Shown piece by piece: positions 43,340-55,389 of a DNA stretch of 64,000 bases; position 1 is the first letter of the stretch; the number at the start of each line of letters is the position of its first letter. The stretch lies in contig OX335657.1 in assembly GCA_946894095.1 (NCBI GenBank), forward strand, positions 14,570,001-14,634,000. Direction: 5' to 3'. The DNA comes from Incurvaria masculella (taxonomy: Eukaryota > Arthropoda > Insecta > Lepidoptera > Incurvariidae). Made by a program: the position numbers and the translations under genes. The notes below the pieces were generated by a model. The model saw only the letters and a list, made by a program, of their open reading frames with translations, made no database searches and had not been told where the DNA came from.

Positions 43340-43817
43340 TTAAGGCCCTGGTACTAGCCAAATCGCAAAGTTAGACGAGGCACCCCAAGTTAACTAACTA
43401 AGTCTGACGATTATAGGTGTCATTCTTACAATATATGATTCCTTGTCTAGGAATCGAACTATTTTCGTTAATGTATGTTTCATTTTTCTATACAAAATAC
43501 ATTGCGGAAACGGTGTCCATTTCCGAACTTTTTTGACTAAATGTAGAAATCTAAAAGCAAATGGAATTTTTTTTTATGCATATATGCTGTTTTTGCTTAT
43601 ATCTAGAAATCGAATTACTTTCAGATTTCTAATGAGAAAAATCAACTTTTTTATTTTTATTATTATTTAAATAAATGATGGAATAAAAAAATATTAACAA
43701 TCCATTATCAGTCTGGAGTTCTATTTGGATTTGCTGAAGAGTTTCACTACATATTATTACATTTGTTAAAAAGTGCATTTGTATGGCGCGAGTAGTTGGC
43801 TAGTCCTAGCGCCTTAA
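43340..43817 (+). mobile_element. TTAA-MITE family 2, copy 3
   Basis: TTAAGGCCCTGGTACTAGCC to TAGTCCTAGCGCCTTAA, about 478 bp, uninterrupted. Matches copies 1 and 4 closely. Confidence 0.83.
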
Positions 43818-43819
43818 TC

Positions 43820-45360
43820 TAAATAGTCCCTTATCACGTGTCTTCTTCGTGTCATTAAAGTTTCATATTTCCATAATTGTTAGCTGATAGGATACTTATG
43901 CAACGCAATGTTCGGTATCAAGCTGAGTATCTACACGCATACGTAAACCGGCCCTTAAGCGCACAACAAGCCTAGTAAAATGTTTGGTTTCCGTTGAATT
44001 TTCTTGGTTTAATGCAGTTGTAAATCAGTTTTAGGAGATTTATCGGAAGTCGCTGAAAGCTCGTTTTCTTCGGCTCCTCATTGACTCGCGCCCAACTATT
44101 TCAGTCTTTCATAAATGTATTTGCAGGGTCAGTGATTTATCGAGGATGATGTTCTTAAAATCGTGCGCAGTTTTAAAGTTTTAAGAAAGATGTGACCATT
44201 TTAATTTTATTGGAATAAATTATAAAATTTGTATTTTATTATAATTTCCAAAAGATATAATGTTAGCTAGTACACATATACCGTAGGTTTGTTTACATAT
44301 TAAAAATGATGTCTCAACAATAACTTGAATTTTGAATCGCGCGCCATGTTCTAATTATTGTTCGTAAGTTGTTGAATCAGCCATATTTGGCGTTTGTTTA
44401 ATTAAAACATTTACGAAAAGCAAAAGCTTGGAAGAATGTTTGTTAATAGTGAAAACCCATTTTGAAAAAGGGAAACTTTTACTGTGACGATTCGCAAATT
44501 ACCAGCAAGATTCAGCAATTTTCTGCATAATGTACTGAACATTTTCATGAAAAGAGTGCATATCTGCCAACAGATTCATGTGTAAATGTAATCATTACCT
44601 CCATACATTAGCCATTTTTATAAATAAATCATTGCATTTGTTTTTTTATGAATAAACCATATATTTTGTTTTAAGTTTTTTAAACAAATTTAAGTTCTTA
44701 CTAAGACAGTCATTGCGTATTAGCTTCTAATTTATAACTAATAAATTTATTTAAAAACGAATGTAAAATGAAATATTTACGATACAAAATGGTTGTTATT
44801 CTTCAAATACAAATTCATCTTTTTACGGTTTTATTTTTAATTTAACATTATGTTTGATTAAACAAATGGTTTTTCATTATATTAATTTATTAGTTACATG
44901 TAGATTTATAATTAGTGACAGCGCCAAAAGAAGCAAAATATTGTTTTACGGTAGACACGAGGACCCACCACTTTAGTGACACCCAGAAAGCATCATTGGG
45001 CCAAACGAGGTTGACACCAGTCAACCACTTATTACCCCGAGACCCCTGGGATATTCTTTCTAGGGAGCCAGAAATGGAAAAGTAGGTAACCATTTGGCAC
45101 GAAAGATAAAATGATGTCAGCTGTAGTCGTACACGTGTTCGTGGTCGGATAATAGCTTTTCGTCACCACGCATCGTTAGCGACACTGTGATAATTGTGAT
45201 GTCGAAGCATCGCTAATCCATCTTTAGTGGTCAGAAGTTTTTTCGATACTGTCTGTATCGATATAATTTTATGAACCTTTGGATTTTTTCATTACATCGG
45301 CGGTCCTATTTTTGCAGCAATTTGCTATTCTGATAGCTAAAAGCGTAGTTTCATATTTTT
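43820..45360. other. unassigned stretch
   Basis: AT-rich. A minus frame at 44890-45093 has no recognised domain. No repeat identified. Confidence 0.35.
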
Positions 45361-45379
45361 TAACGACGTTTAAATAGCA

Positions 45380-45490
45380 GCGCCCGGCAGCCATTGGGTG
45401 TTGACAAGCGTTTACGATTGCATTGCTAATCGCTGGCTCCGGGCGATTGCAAAGGATTTCAAAAATAGCATGGCGGATAACGATGGGCTA
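45380..45490 (+). repeat. CGCCCGG hairpin MITE, copy 2
   Basis: GCAGCGCCCGGCAGCCATTG and its imperfect inverse CTGGCTCCGGGCGATTGC flank a loop. Confidence 0.65.
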
Positions 45491-45554
45491 ACGGGAACCA
45501 ATCGGCAGACCTATTTTTGAAACGCTACGAGAACACAGTTTCGTATTTTTAAAT

Positions 45555-45660
45555 GATAGCAGCGCCCGGCAGCCAATTATCAATGCAATCGTATACGATT
45601 GCATAGATAATTTCTCGCTGCGGGCGATTGCAAAAAAAAACCAAAAGATAGCACGACACA
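45555..45660 (+). repeat. CGCCCGG hairpin MITE, copy 3
   Basis: GCAGCGCCCGGCAGCCAATT, centre ATGCAATCGTATACGATTGC (itself palindromic), right arm CGCTGCGGGCGATTGC. It lies about 70 bp after copy 2 in the same orientation. Confidence 0.68.
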
Positions 45661-45664
45661 AACA

Positions 45665-46780
45665 CAGCGTAGAAGAACTGGCAAGAAACTCCGCTGTTTT
45701 TTTTTTTAAAGACCACTTAGTCTAAATTTACAAAAGTGTTTGTAATTTTTTTAACAAAAATACTGAATTAACATGAATTCACGAAAGTTAACAATTCCTG
45801 CCGTATGCAACAGTTCATGAAAAATATTATTCTATTTGCAAAAACTATCTCCGCCAACTAACATGTTGCCAATTGGAGCAGGCCAGTCCCCACAAACATC
45901 ACCCGTTCACAAGCATCATGCCGGGCACAGCCATCACCTCTCTCCATCATATTTTAGGGAAAGAGATACCCCGACCTAGGGTTACCGTAAGCAAGGACCT
46001 AAGCGATGCAATGCTCCAGTGGCAACGATGATAATTTTAAAGATGTGCTTCTGAAGTCGTAAAACGCGTGTCCCCTCCCTAACTTTTCAACTAAACGGTG
46101 AAATGTCCAAAAAACAATTACCATAAACTTAAAAATACTTTAAACGAAAATGTGTTTGTATTAGATATGTCGTTTAGTTTTTGAGACATGAGATATTTTA
46201 GGTAACGTCTTCCCGACTATGCGACCCTTCACTGTGCGTGGTCCGACACGCACATGACCACTTTTAACTTCTTTGGCCATTTGCTTGGCCATGGCACATT
46301 CTTTCTTGACTAAGTTTAGTGCATCATACCCGGAAAAAAATTGAACCATTCCGGAGTGTGATAGGTTAGCTTTCTAAGATTGTATTTACTTACTTTATAA
46401 AGCACGTGTAATAATATAAAAATCAATATTCATTTCAGAAACTGAATTTTTGAGTAATTTTGAGATTATCAAACACTAAATCAACACAATTTGAAAATAT
46501 TTCGTTTTACAATCTCAAACTCTTGTTTTTTTCTCACAGAGCATTAATCTCTTCAAGCTTATATTGATTATTATAAATTTTAAGGTATTTTCGCACGATA
46601 TCACTGATTGTTATACAGAAACTTTGCTCCATAGTGACGGACATGACTTTGCAGAATACACCGATATTTGTCATGAACTGTTGCATACGGCGTGAATGGT
46701 AGATTTTTGTGAATTAATATTAATTTAATGTATTGACATAAACGGGTACCAATAACCCGTGTTTCTGTGAGCAGTGGCAA
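45665..46780. other. unassigned stretch
   Basis: A minus frame at 46161-46349 is lysine/valine-rich and open but has no recognised domain. The rest is AT-rich. Confidence 0.35.
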
Positions 46781-46784
46781 ACAA

Positions 46785-46935
46785 ATTTGTAAACTTAGAC
46801 TAAGTGGACGTTGAAAAAAATCAGCGAAGTTTCTTGCCAGTTTTTCTTCGCCGTGAACTCTGAACTGGCTAATGATAAAATATGACAAATCCGAGTGCAG
46901 TGTGCTGCCTGTGGATGATGAATAAACAACAACAA
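46785..46935 (+). repeat. dispersed repeat (AAACTTAGACTAAGTGGACG family)
   Basis: AAACTTAGACTAAGTGGACG, GTTTCTTGCCAG and TATGACAAATCCGAGTGCAG recur at 60738-60900 and partly at 52690 and 55624. Ends AATAAACAACAACAACAATA. It is probably a LINE 3' end. Confidence 0.6.
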
Positions 46936-46956
46936 CAATACATTTCTAAAATATAC

Positions 46957-47010
46957 TTACATGGCGTACGCTAGGCCCTCACGTAACCGACGACGTCCAT
47001 GGGTTTTTCG
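46957..47010 (-). repeat. CGCGC-tail repeat fragment
   Basis: ACATGGCGTACGCTAGGCCC and GACGTCCATGGGTTTTTCG match part of the family core. Confidence 0.45.
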
Positions 47011-47251
47011 TATAATAATTTAAGCTTACTAAGCTACATCTGAAAAATTGCTACATCTGAAAAATTTACGAATGAATGAGTACTACTTAACCTAGCAAGG
47101 ATTCTCCAAATGAATAAACTTTAATATTTTGATTCAATCAGTAATGAATTTGATGAACCCGCGAATAATGTTCACTGATCAATACATATTTTTCTAGGAC
47201 TTCACGGTAATGCTCAGCCAATTATTGTCTGTCTGTTTACGAAGATTCATA

Positions 47252-47730
47252 TTAAGGGCCTGGTACTAGCCAAATCGCAAAGTTAGACGAGGCACCCCAA
47301 GTTAACTAACTAAGTCTGACGATTATAAGTGTCATTCTTACAATATATGATTCCTTGTCTAGGAATCGAATTATTTTCGTTAATGTATGTTTCCTTTTTC
47401 TATACAAAATACATTGCGGAAACGGTGTCCATTTCCGAACTTTTTTGACTAAATGTAGAAATCTAAAAGCAAATGGAATTTTTTGTTCATGCATATATGC
47501 TGTTTTTGCTTATATCTAGAAATCGAATTACTTTCAGATTTCTAATGAGAAAAATCAACTTTTTTATTTTTATTATTATTTAAATAAATGATGAAATAAA
47601 AAAATATTAACAATCCATTATCAGTCTGGAGTTCTATTTGGATTTGCTGAAGCGTTTCACTACATATTATTACATTTGTTAAAAAGTGCATTTGTATGGC
47701 GCCAGTAGTTGGCTAGCCCTAGCGCCATAA
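47252..47730 (+). mobile_element. TTAA-MITE family 2, copy 4
   Basis: Begins TTAAGGGCCTGGTACTAGCC. Ends TAGCCCTAGCGCCATAA, with one base changed in the terminal TTAA. Confidence 0.82.
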
Positions 47731-47854
47731 ATCAGCGAATTAGTCCACCACTATGATGATAAAAAGCCCCATCGGAACACGAAAAGCAGTTACTGTAAAA
47801 ACGTCGATTGCTTCCAATTCGAACATTTCCTTTTTTTATGAGAGACCGATCTGG

Positions 47855-47950
47855 GTAGCTATGCTGAGAGAACCAAAGGTACTCAGAATGCCAATCGTGC
47901 CAGCGAGGCACCATACCAGCGGATTTGCGGAATATCGCTGAGCTATTAAG
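47855..47950 (-). repeat. repeat with ACCATACCAGCGGATTTGCGG motif
   Basis: GCGAGGCACCATACCAGCGG also occurs at 48388 and, in the other orientation, at 54530. On the minus strand it reads like a LINE C-terminal tail. Weak. Confidence 0.4.
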
Positions 47951-48334
47951 CTGGTTACTTTTGAGAATAGACCCGCCGGCCGGCAGACAATTCCATACAT
48001 AGGCTTATAATGTAAAGACATACAGAGTCAACTGACGGATGAGACCAAAATCGTTTCCTACTAAGCGAACTGCAATTCGTTCGTTCGTAACTAGGTGCAA
48101 TTTCAGTTACTTTTCTTAATTGCACGGCTACATTGAACAGGCCACGAAAATTTTCCGTGTTATACCATCAAAAATAAACTTAAATTACACTTTTTTTTAT
48201 TAATTCATTAATTTAAGACATGACAGGCTTGTAGGCTGACAGAACTATACCATTACTCAGATGATGCTCGTTGAAATCACAGCTTCACCAAGACATTTTT
48301 TTTATTAATAACCCGTAGGTCTTTGTGGCAGTTC

Positions 48335-48500
48335 CGAAAGACCAAATGTGCTCGGAAAAGCCAAATCCACCTCAGCTCGTGCAACCATGCTCAGCGAGGC
48401 ACCATACCAGCGGGTTTGCGGACTATGAGAGAAATGTTTGTGCTTGGGGCGCACTACGGAGCTCGGCTTCAGAAAAGGACTGAAGACTCTAGGATTTGTC
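48335..48500 (-). repeat. second copy of the ACCATACCAGCGG repeat
   Basis: Shares GCGAGGCACCATACCAGCGG and GTTTGCGGA with 47855-47950, with different flanks. Confidence 0.4.
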
Positions 48501-48789
48501 CGAGTTTTACTTTCGCCAAACTCTTTCACAAAAGTGCGGCGATGCTAAAAATTCGACGATAGAACATCACTGCGTTTCTATCACTAAAAGGAAAGTAAAC
48601 TCGCAAATTTCCCTTCAACTATATCTCTAAATGTGATACACTTGTAGGTACTTACAAAAATGTATGGCCATTTTTTTAAGTCGTAAAAAAAAATTGTTAA
48701 CCATTATTCTCAAATATACCTAGGAATACCTCGTTAACGTTTGGAGCATACATCCATTAACACCCTGAGCAAACGTAATAGTTAGTGTC

Positions 48790-48992
48790 ATGTCATGTCA
48801 TTTCAGTCAGCGTGTTTGCGTCCACTGCTGGACGGTACGGAACCACTGCTTTCCGCCGACGCACTTGATGTCGTCTTCCCACCTGGCGGGTGGTCTTCCC
48901 ACACTCCGTTTTCCTGTCCACGGCCGCCAGTGTAGGACACGGTTACTCCAACGGTCGTCGTCTCTTCGGCTGACGTGACCAGATCACTGCCA
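48790..48992 (-). pseudogene. RTE-type LINE 3' coding end
   Basis: On minus it includes the ARWDDDIK and QW..A segments. The outer end TCAGCGTGTTTGCGTCCACT corresponds to VQQWTQTR. Longest of the three RTE fragments. Confidence 0.62.
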
Positions 48993-48994
48993 TT

Positions 48995-50540
48995 TGAGCT
49001 TAGCTACCAATAGTTAGTGCACAACGACAAAAGTCTAGGATTATTGATAATTTATTTAGAAAAAAACTGTTTATAGGAGAACAATTCTGGACAAAATGTA
49101 TGTGACCAACAGACACAAGAGTCAGACCTTTTTTGCTTTTTCAGACGGAACCCTAAAAACGGTCGGAAGAGGGAGACGAATCCTGTTTCGATGCTTATCA
49201 CAAGCTGCTCACCGCCAGGATCCGCCGTCGCAGAGTTTTAGGGTAGGATTATACAGGTTAATTTATAAAATAAAATATTGAATTTATCATAAACAAGCCA
49301 TTCTTATAACATGGGAATTTCCCCAATATTGTTAAGAAAATATTGTGTCTAAAACAACAAAGATTTATTGGAATTAGTTTGTTTGAAAACTTAAACATAT
49401 ATGTATCATTTGTCATAATTGTAATCTTAAAAATGGCACTGTTTGTATTTTTAGTTTTCCCCGCTAATGCATATTGTCTTTAATTTTTTTATTGTAGATC
49501 ACCATGATATAAATATAGACATAAAAAAAAAGCTAAAAAGAAAGGCGATGTCACTCTTTCTACGACCTGAAAAGAAATGTCTGGCACGCTTGATACCATG
49601 CTCTTGCACGTATTACTTTTTCCATAATTATCCTTATTAAATAAAAGTATATTGATGAATATCTGTGTTTATTGTCACCAACAAAAAAGCTTCTACATAG
49701 ATAAAATAAATATACCACCTCTACTGAAGCTATGCCCGTAAAGAGTCGAAGAAAAGGCTCTCAAAGTGTTTCCAAGCTTTCAGATCCATGGTGACGCCTC
49801 ACAAGACGAGCTATGTACAGTCGTTTCGTCTGAAATCTATACACCGGAAATAGAGACAAATTTGAGATCTCTTTCTGACATGCCGACGTCAACCATAGAG
49901 TAAAAGGGACTTAAAAAATCCTTCTCTTTCCAGTGTATACATTTGATAAGTAACGACTGTACGTGAAGCCTTGGACAAAACCATCGGATATTACACGGTT
50001 TTCAAAAGACCGGACGGAATTCAAGGAATGTGGATCAGACTTTGAACGACGAAGTACTCCTTTTAAAACAGTTAGCTTTAGGTTCAATAGGTTTATGTTT
50101 ATTATTATGTTATATTATTATTATGTATATGTATATATTATTATGTTTATTAATGTTGATTTAAGTAAAACAGAAAAAGAAAAATATTATTTACAAAAAT
50201 GTCGCTGTTTGTCAAATTTGCGACACAATGCAGGCATGCAACAGTTACAACACTTAAGTTAGTATTCTACCAACACAAACATACTAACAAACTATTATTT
50301 TCCATGTATTTTTAAATACTTTTCCAGTTAATTGCGTAAAAGCTTAAGGAACCCCTTCAGTATGTGATAGAGCGCGCAGTGCGTTTTCTGACTATAACTG
50401 TGGCTTAGTGCTGCATAACTGGAATTCCGTCTAGGTCTTCGCGCCTAAAAACCGAGATATACCCTGGAGGTCCATGCCATAGCAACGTGAGATGGATTTT
50501 TTTCTCGTCGATAGTATCGGAACCTGAACAAATTAATCAC
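48995..50540. other. unassigned stretch
   Basis: A short piece at 49140-49245 reads like another RTE scrap. The rest is AT-rich without supported features. Confidence 0.35.
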
Positions 50541-50541
50541 A

Positions 50542-51085
50542 TTAAGGTGGACCATCCCGCTCAACTCCCCATACAAACGGGGAAAGAAGATCACGCCCCT
50601 ATTTCTTGTCATCGATCCCGAATTTTGCTCAAAATAGCTTTATTTGATCTAACTACATGTCTGATGACCGTTGGCATTGTAAAATTGTGTTTGGTTTCTA
50701 AGTTATAACGTCCGAAAGTTCGAATTTTTCGTGCGTTTTATATACAATAACTTTGGAGGTGGATTACGCAATGATAAAGTAAGAACAACTTAAAAATATT
50801 AGTCATCAGACATAGCTTATTTAATCAAGATTTATAATCTATTTGGTTTCTGTTAGAATTTTGACTAAAACTGTCGTGGTTTACTTTTAGCTATAAGTCG
50901 TTTTGTAATTAAAATTTTCGTAAATCTTACCAAATCATACACCTTGCCTTATTTGTGTACATGTTGCATCTCTTTCATCACGGAGCCTGTCTTTTTCTTT
51001 GAAACAGAGAAGTCTCCAGAGCGCAACAGCACGATTTTGTACCGTGCCCGCGAATGATTTAATCCCGCCGGGTTGGGCCATTTAA
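50542..51085 (+). mobile_element. TTAA-MITE family 1, copy 4
   Basis: TTAAGGTGGACCATCCCGCT to CGGGTTGGGCCATTTAA; the right TIR has lost bases. More diverged than copies 2, 3 and 5. Confidence 0.78.
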
Positions 51086-51183
51086 AGTAATGTAGTCACT
51101 CCAATGTCGTCTTGGTATAGAGGAACACTACGAATTCGAACACGTGCCTGCCTATAGTTATATATTAACAAACATATTGAGGA

Positions 51184-51330
51184 GTTAGTCAGGGTTCGGC
51201 CCTGTCTAGCCTCCTCTTTAATGCAATGATTGATGACTGTGAGGTTGGTACAGTTCGTGCCTTGTTTACGCTGAGACGACGTGAATCTATTCTTAAGTAT
51301 CAAGGAGGAAACTGTCGGATCATTTAAAGT
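51184..51330 (+). pseudogene. reverse-transcriptase motif-B scrap
   Basis: The frame reads VSQGSALSSLLFNAMIDD followed by about 25 residues to a stop. It fits RT motif B (G-V-x-Q-G-S-x-L-S-x-x-L-F-N). No upstream or downstream RT sequence. Confidence 0.5.
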
Positions 51331-51438
51331 CACAAATGATTTAAAGTACACGTATTTGGACCATCAGAGACACATTTTTGGTCAATTTCATTAAAGTCTC
51401 TAATCGCTTTTAACATCACCGACGCAACAATTAGTCCT

Positions 51439-51943
51439 GAAGCCTTATTCTGCTAATTATAACTGCGCGCGTTATGTTTGTGTTTTCTCAAAACCGCATG
51501 TTTCGCGCGAAATGGTATTCTACTAGCGCAGTTTGCAAAATGCATACGTTGTGTTTGTGTTTTGTTCGCAAACTCGTAACGCGCGCTCATGTTCTCGTGG
51601 GCCGCGTGTTTTGCCGAAAACTTGCGGTTTTGAGAATTATATTTGTCAAATTCGGGGCAACCGAACTTCGAATATCACTTTTCTACATTATGTTGGCATA
51701 TCGCTGTCTCTTTCTTTTCGTATGTCATATTTGAGTGAGAAAATAACTGTCAAAATCGTGACAGGTTATTTTACCCTGTAGGCGGCGCGCAAGACAAACC
51801 ACTCCATAGACAATAACAAAAAGCGTGTGTGAATTAGCTGAATACCGATTTTTGGAAACCGCACTCGAAACTTAGCGTGTTATGTACAATGTATAACTAA
51901 TACGGAATGGTTTGAAATTGGACAAATAGCAGAATCGGACTTC
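51439..51943 (+). mobile_element. MITE family 3 (ATTCTGCTAATT TIR), copy 1
   Basis: Left GAAGCCTTATTCTGCTAATT, right AATAGCAGAATCGGACTTC, imperfect inverted repeats. Contains GCGCGC/TTTGTGTTTT subrepeats that create long spurious ORFs. Copy 2, inverted, is at 58175-58683. Confidence 0.72.
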
Positions 51944-52070
51944 TGGGTGATTTAAGGATTCCCAGGTTGATACATTAATAATATCTCAGTGTGGTTTCTA
52001 ATGCATAGGTAATCCCATAGAAGCCGCATACTAGGTCTATGGGTAATCCTAACATACATGACTGATAATT

Positions 52071-52281
52071 TCGGGCCGATTTTTCAATAGTCTGATAATC
52101 AGTCGGATAACTGTGCGACGAATTTGTTTAAGCCGCTGCTTATCCCTAATAGATAGGATTCCTAATAGATAAATATACTATATAGATACATATAATAGTT
52201 AACTTTAATTAGTAAAATATTTTTTTATGCGCTAGGTCAGACGGTTATATACTATCTGAGGATTGAATAATCGGCCCTTAG
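52071..52281. mobile_element. GGGCCGATTTTTCAAT-TIR MITE, copy 2
   Basis: CGGGCCGATTTTTCAATAGT at the left, GAATAATCGGCCCTTAG at the right. Same family as 19886-20073. Confidence 0.65.
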
Positions 52282-52439
52282 ACTGGGAAATACCAAAAAT
52301 ATTGAAAATCTGATCGGTGACGTTTGCAGTGACTGGCTTGCTCCAATTAGCAAAATGTTGGAAGTAGGGCATTTTCTTTGCAAAATAAACTGGTATTTTT
52401 ATAGGGCATGTTTATGTTGATTTTCGTGAATTAATGTTT

Positions 52440-52619
52440 TTTTTTATGCAACCTCACATGGATGGCTAATACCACAAAACTGCCGAGATGATATTAGCCC
52501 AATACATCATATTCCCGAAGATTCCTTCGTAGGTGCCATGCCAGGACCTTCCCTCTAGAGCACGGCTACATTGAACTGGATGGAAAACGCGGAAAATTTT
52601 TCATTGCCGCTTCGACCTA
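52440..52619 (-). mobile_element. SINE body and tail, head missing
   Basis: TTTTTTATGCAACCTCACAT (tail on minus), ATGCCAGGACCTTCCCTC and TTGAACTGGATGGAAAACGC. tRNA-headed subfamily by its tail variant. Confidence 0.72.
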
Positions 52620-52689
52620 TTATTCTTCTATTCTCAATGGTAAATTCTCACTATTAATGTTAGAAGGAATTAAAAAAAAATACTTACGT

Positions 52690-52850
52690 GAACAGTTAAC
52701 CAATAATTTCTGTTTGAAAGCAGCGGCAAAGACGTTGAAAACATTTCCAGCGATTTTTCTTGCCAATTCTTCTTCAACGTGATTGCTGAACTGGCTGTGT
52801 TTAATTATGACAAATCCGAGTGCCTGTGGATAATGAATAATCAACAATCT
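52690..52850 (+). repeat. AAACTTAGACTAAGTGGACG-family repeat, diverged
   Basis: TTTTCTTGCCAATTCTTCTT and TATGACAAATCCGAGTGC match 46785 and 60738; the 5' part is changed. Confidence 0.5.
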
Positions 52851-52854
52851 GAAG

Positions 52855-53990
52855 TACTTATTACGCATACGCATATACGCATACATATATTTAATTCCAT
52901 TACTCAGTATTCATAATAATGTTGTCTCAGGAATGTGTTAAATGTATTATCCTGAAATGTTCTGACAATTTTCATCGTGCAACAATATCCGAAGATTTTA
53001 AGTCAGTGCTATATCGATTTGAGGCTGTAAAAGAGGGTGTATGTATATGTATGAAAAAGGAAAGGTAGATATTGGTGTGTTTTTGTTTATTCAATAATAG
53101 TACCTAAGCCCATGTCCCATTGAGTTATGGATCTGAGTACGAGACTATATTGGTGTACATTAAATTAGCTTGTAAAGAGTATGTTTCAAAGCAATAATTT
53201 TGCATCCCTACCACACAATTCACCTTGCTGTCAGTTATCCTGTAATTTGTAAGATAGTTCCAAGCTCAAATTGAATATTTTTACTTTGATCAGAAAACCT
53301 GTCGAACACCCGAAGGCAGGTGCAGCTAGATTTTTTTTTAAATCGGACATAATATAAAAAAAAATTATTTTCCAATTTTGTTGTTGTAAAACCATAAATC
53401 CTATAAATGGTCATGCAAGGCATAGTCCAATTAGTGTTTTACATTTTAATATTAAAAACTATTTGGTACTTAAAACAGCACCTACCTCAAAAGAACCTTT
53501 GGAAAGGTTGTCCCTAGAATTTTATCACACACAACCAGTTTGTCCTTGTGTTGGTTCCTAACCTGTTACACCAATACAATGTTTCTTGTATACATTATAC
53601 GAAAAAAAATACTTTGAGGCACTGAATAATATATTTGGTGAGTTTTCGGATTCAAGGTTTTTTTACTTTGTTGCAATAGCACTTAAAAGTTTTATACCGT
53701 CAGATCTCCGTAATTTTTTTTAAACTATACATGAATTTGAAGGTTTTTAACCCCTTGCACAAAGCTAAGATAAATCATTCAATATATATATTTGTCCTCA
53801 AACCCATAACCCGACGTCACTTGGGCTTACGCATTTCAAAATATTATTTGCCGCAGACTTAATTGGAAAAACCTGTTTTAAGGGTTCATCGCCTCAAGGG
53901 ATATGGATATTTAATTTGATTGATTTTAGGCTCGTTCGATAGGACTTCAGGATTCGCCGTGAATAGGAGGTGATATTTGCGACCATTGAT
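52855..53990. other. unassigned stretch
   Basis: AT-rich, with no ORF or repeat recognised. Confidence 0.35.
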
Positions 53991-53997
53991 TTACTTT

Positions 53998-54322
53998 TTA
54001 GGGTTCCGTACCCAAAGGGTGAAAACGGAACCCTATTACTAAGCCTCCGCTGTCCGTTAGTCCCTCCGTCCGTCCGCCCGACTGTCACAGGGCTGTATCT
54101 CATGAACCGTAATAGATAGGCTGCTGAAAATTTCACAGAGTGTGTATTTTTTTGCCGCTATAACAACAAATAGGAAAAATTAACATACAAACATATATTA
54201 ACATATTAAAATTAAAGGGGGCCTCCATACAAAAAACTTGTTTTTTTTTGTGTTAAATCTTGTACGATGGTACGGAACCCTTCGTGTGCGAGTCCGACTC
54301 GCAATTGGCCGGGTTTTTCACA
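53998..54322 (+). repeat. TCCGT dispersed repeat, copy 1
   Basis: GGGTTCCGTACCCAAAGGG, a TCCGTCCGTCCG array, GGGCTGTATCTCATGAACCG and the end GTGTGCGAGTCCGACTCGC. Common lepidopteran repeat type; class unsure. Copies at 56198, 57173 and 61806. Confidence 0.68.
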
Positions 54323-54394
54323 GATTTTCATTACATTTACATTCACATTACATTTTAAGGATGAAACGTTTTGTGGAATTTATATCCCTTGATT

Positions 54395-54600
54395 CTACCC
54401 ATCCAATCAATATCCGGAGCACCCGCCGCAGAGCACCATTTTGTGGTCAATACTAGACTTTTTAGAACGAGTCGCTTCTCAAATTAATTTCTCTGTCGCA
54501 CAGCCAGGGTATGGAACGGTCTGAAATATTCCGCAAATCCGCCGGTATGGTGCCTTGCTGAGCGTAGTTTCGCGAGTTCAGGTGGTTTTGCTTACCGCTT
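54395..54600 (+). pseudogene. LINE ORF2 C-terminal remnant
   Basis: Reads HPINIRSTRRRAPFCGQY and then RTARVWNGLKYSANPPVW in another frame, the C-terminal tail style of lepidopteran LINE proteins. Related to 6520-6660 and 47855. Confidence 0.4.
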
Positions 54601-54836
54601 TTTCATAAAATAAAATAAAATCCCCTTTTATATTTTTTTTTTATTTTTAAAAACCAAGGTCTCAAAAGAAAAATAGTATTCTTTGTAAGGTTATTATTCC
54701 TCCATTGATTTGTATTTCTTTTAAAGACCATTAAAAAATATTGGACGTGTCATCGTTAAAAATATCCCGGTGAAACTTTAATCCGTCAGACAAGGTCTTG
54801 CGTGGACTATTTTTTGCACCTGGAGGACGGATTAGC

Positions 54837-55386
54837 TTAAGGTGGCCCAACCCGCTCATCTCCCCATACAAAAGGGGAAAGAAGATCACGCCCATATTTC
54901 TTGTCAGAGATCCAAACTTTTGCTCAAAATAGCTTTATTCGATCGAACTAGATGTCTGATGACCATTGGCATTGTAAAATTGTGTTTGGTTTCCAAGTTA
55001 TGAGGTCCGAAAGTTCGAATTTTTTGCGCGTTTTATACAATAACTTTGGAGGTGGATTACGCAATGATAAAGTAAGAACATCGTAAAAAGATTAGTCATC
55101 AGACATAGCTTATTTAATGAAGATTTATGATCTATTTGGTTTTTGTTAGATTTTTGACTACAGCGGTCGTGGTTTACTTTTAGCTATAAGTCGTTTTGAA
55201 ATTAAAATTTTCGTAAATCTTACCAAATCATACACTATGCACATTGTCTTTTTTGTGGACATGTTGCATCTTCCTCATCACGGAGCCTGTCTTATTCTTT
55301 GAAACAGAGAAGGTCCCAGAGCGCAACAGCACGGTTTTGTACCGTGCCCGCGAATGAGTTAGGCCCGCCGGGTTGGGCCGCCTTAA
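54837..55386 (+). mobile_element. TTAA-MITE family 1, copy 5
   Basis: TTAAGGTGGCCCAACCCGCT to CGGGTTGGGCCGCCTTAA. Near-identical to copy 2 over 550 bp. Confidence 0.85.
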
Positions 55387-55389
55387 CTT

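Noticed and set aside
46161..46349. 62-codon minus frame, Lys/Val-rich
   Set aside because: No recognisable family or splice support. Could be a decayed coding piece, but the evidence is too thin to annotate.
51474..51781. Two overlapping open frames rich in Val, Phe and Arg, and their mirror images at 58333-58677
   Set aside because: They are by-products of a MITE with TTTGTGTTTT/GCGCGC subrepeats. The two copies keep no common reading frame under selection that I can see.
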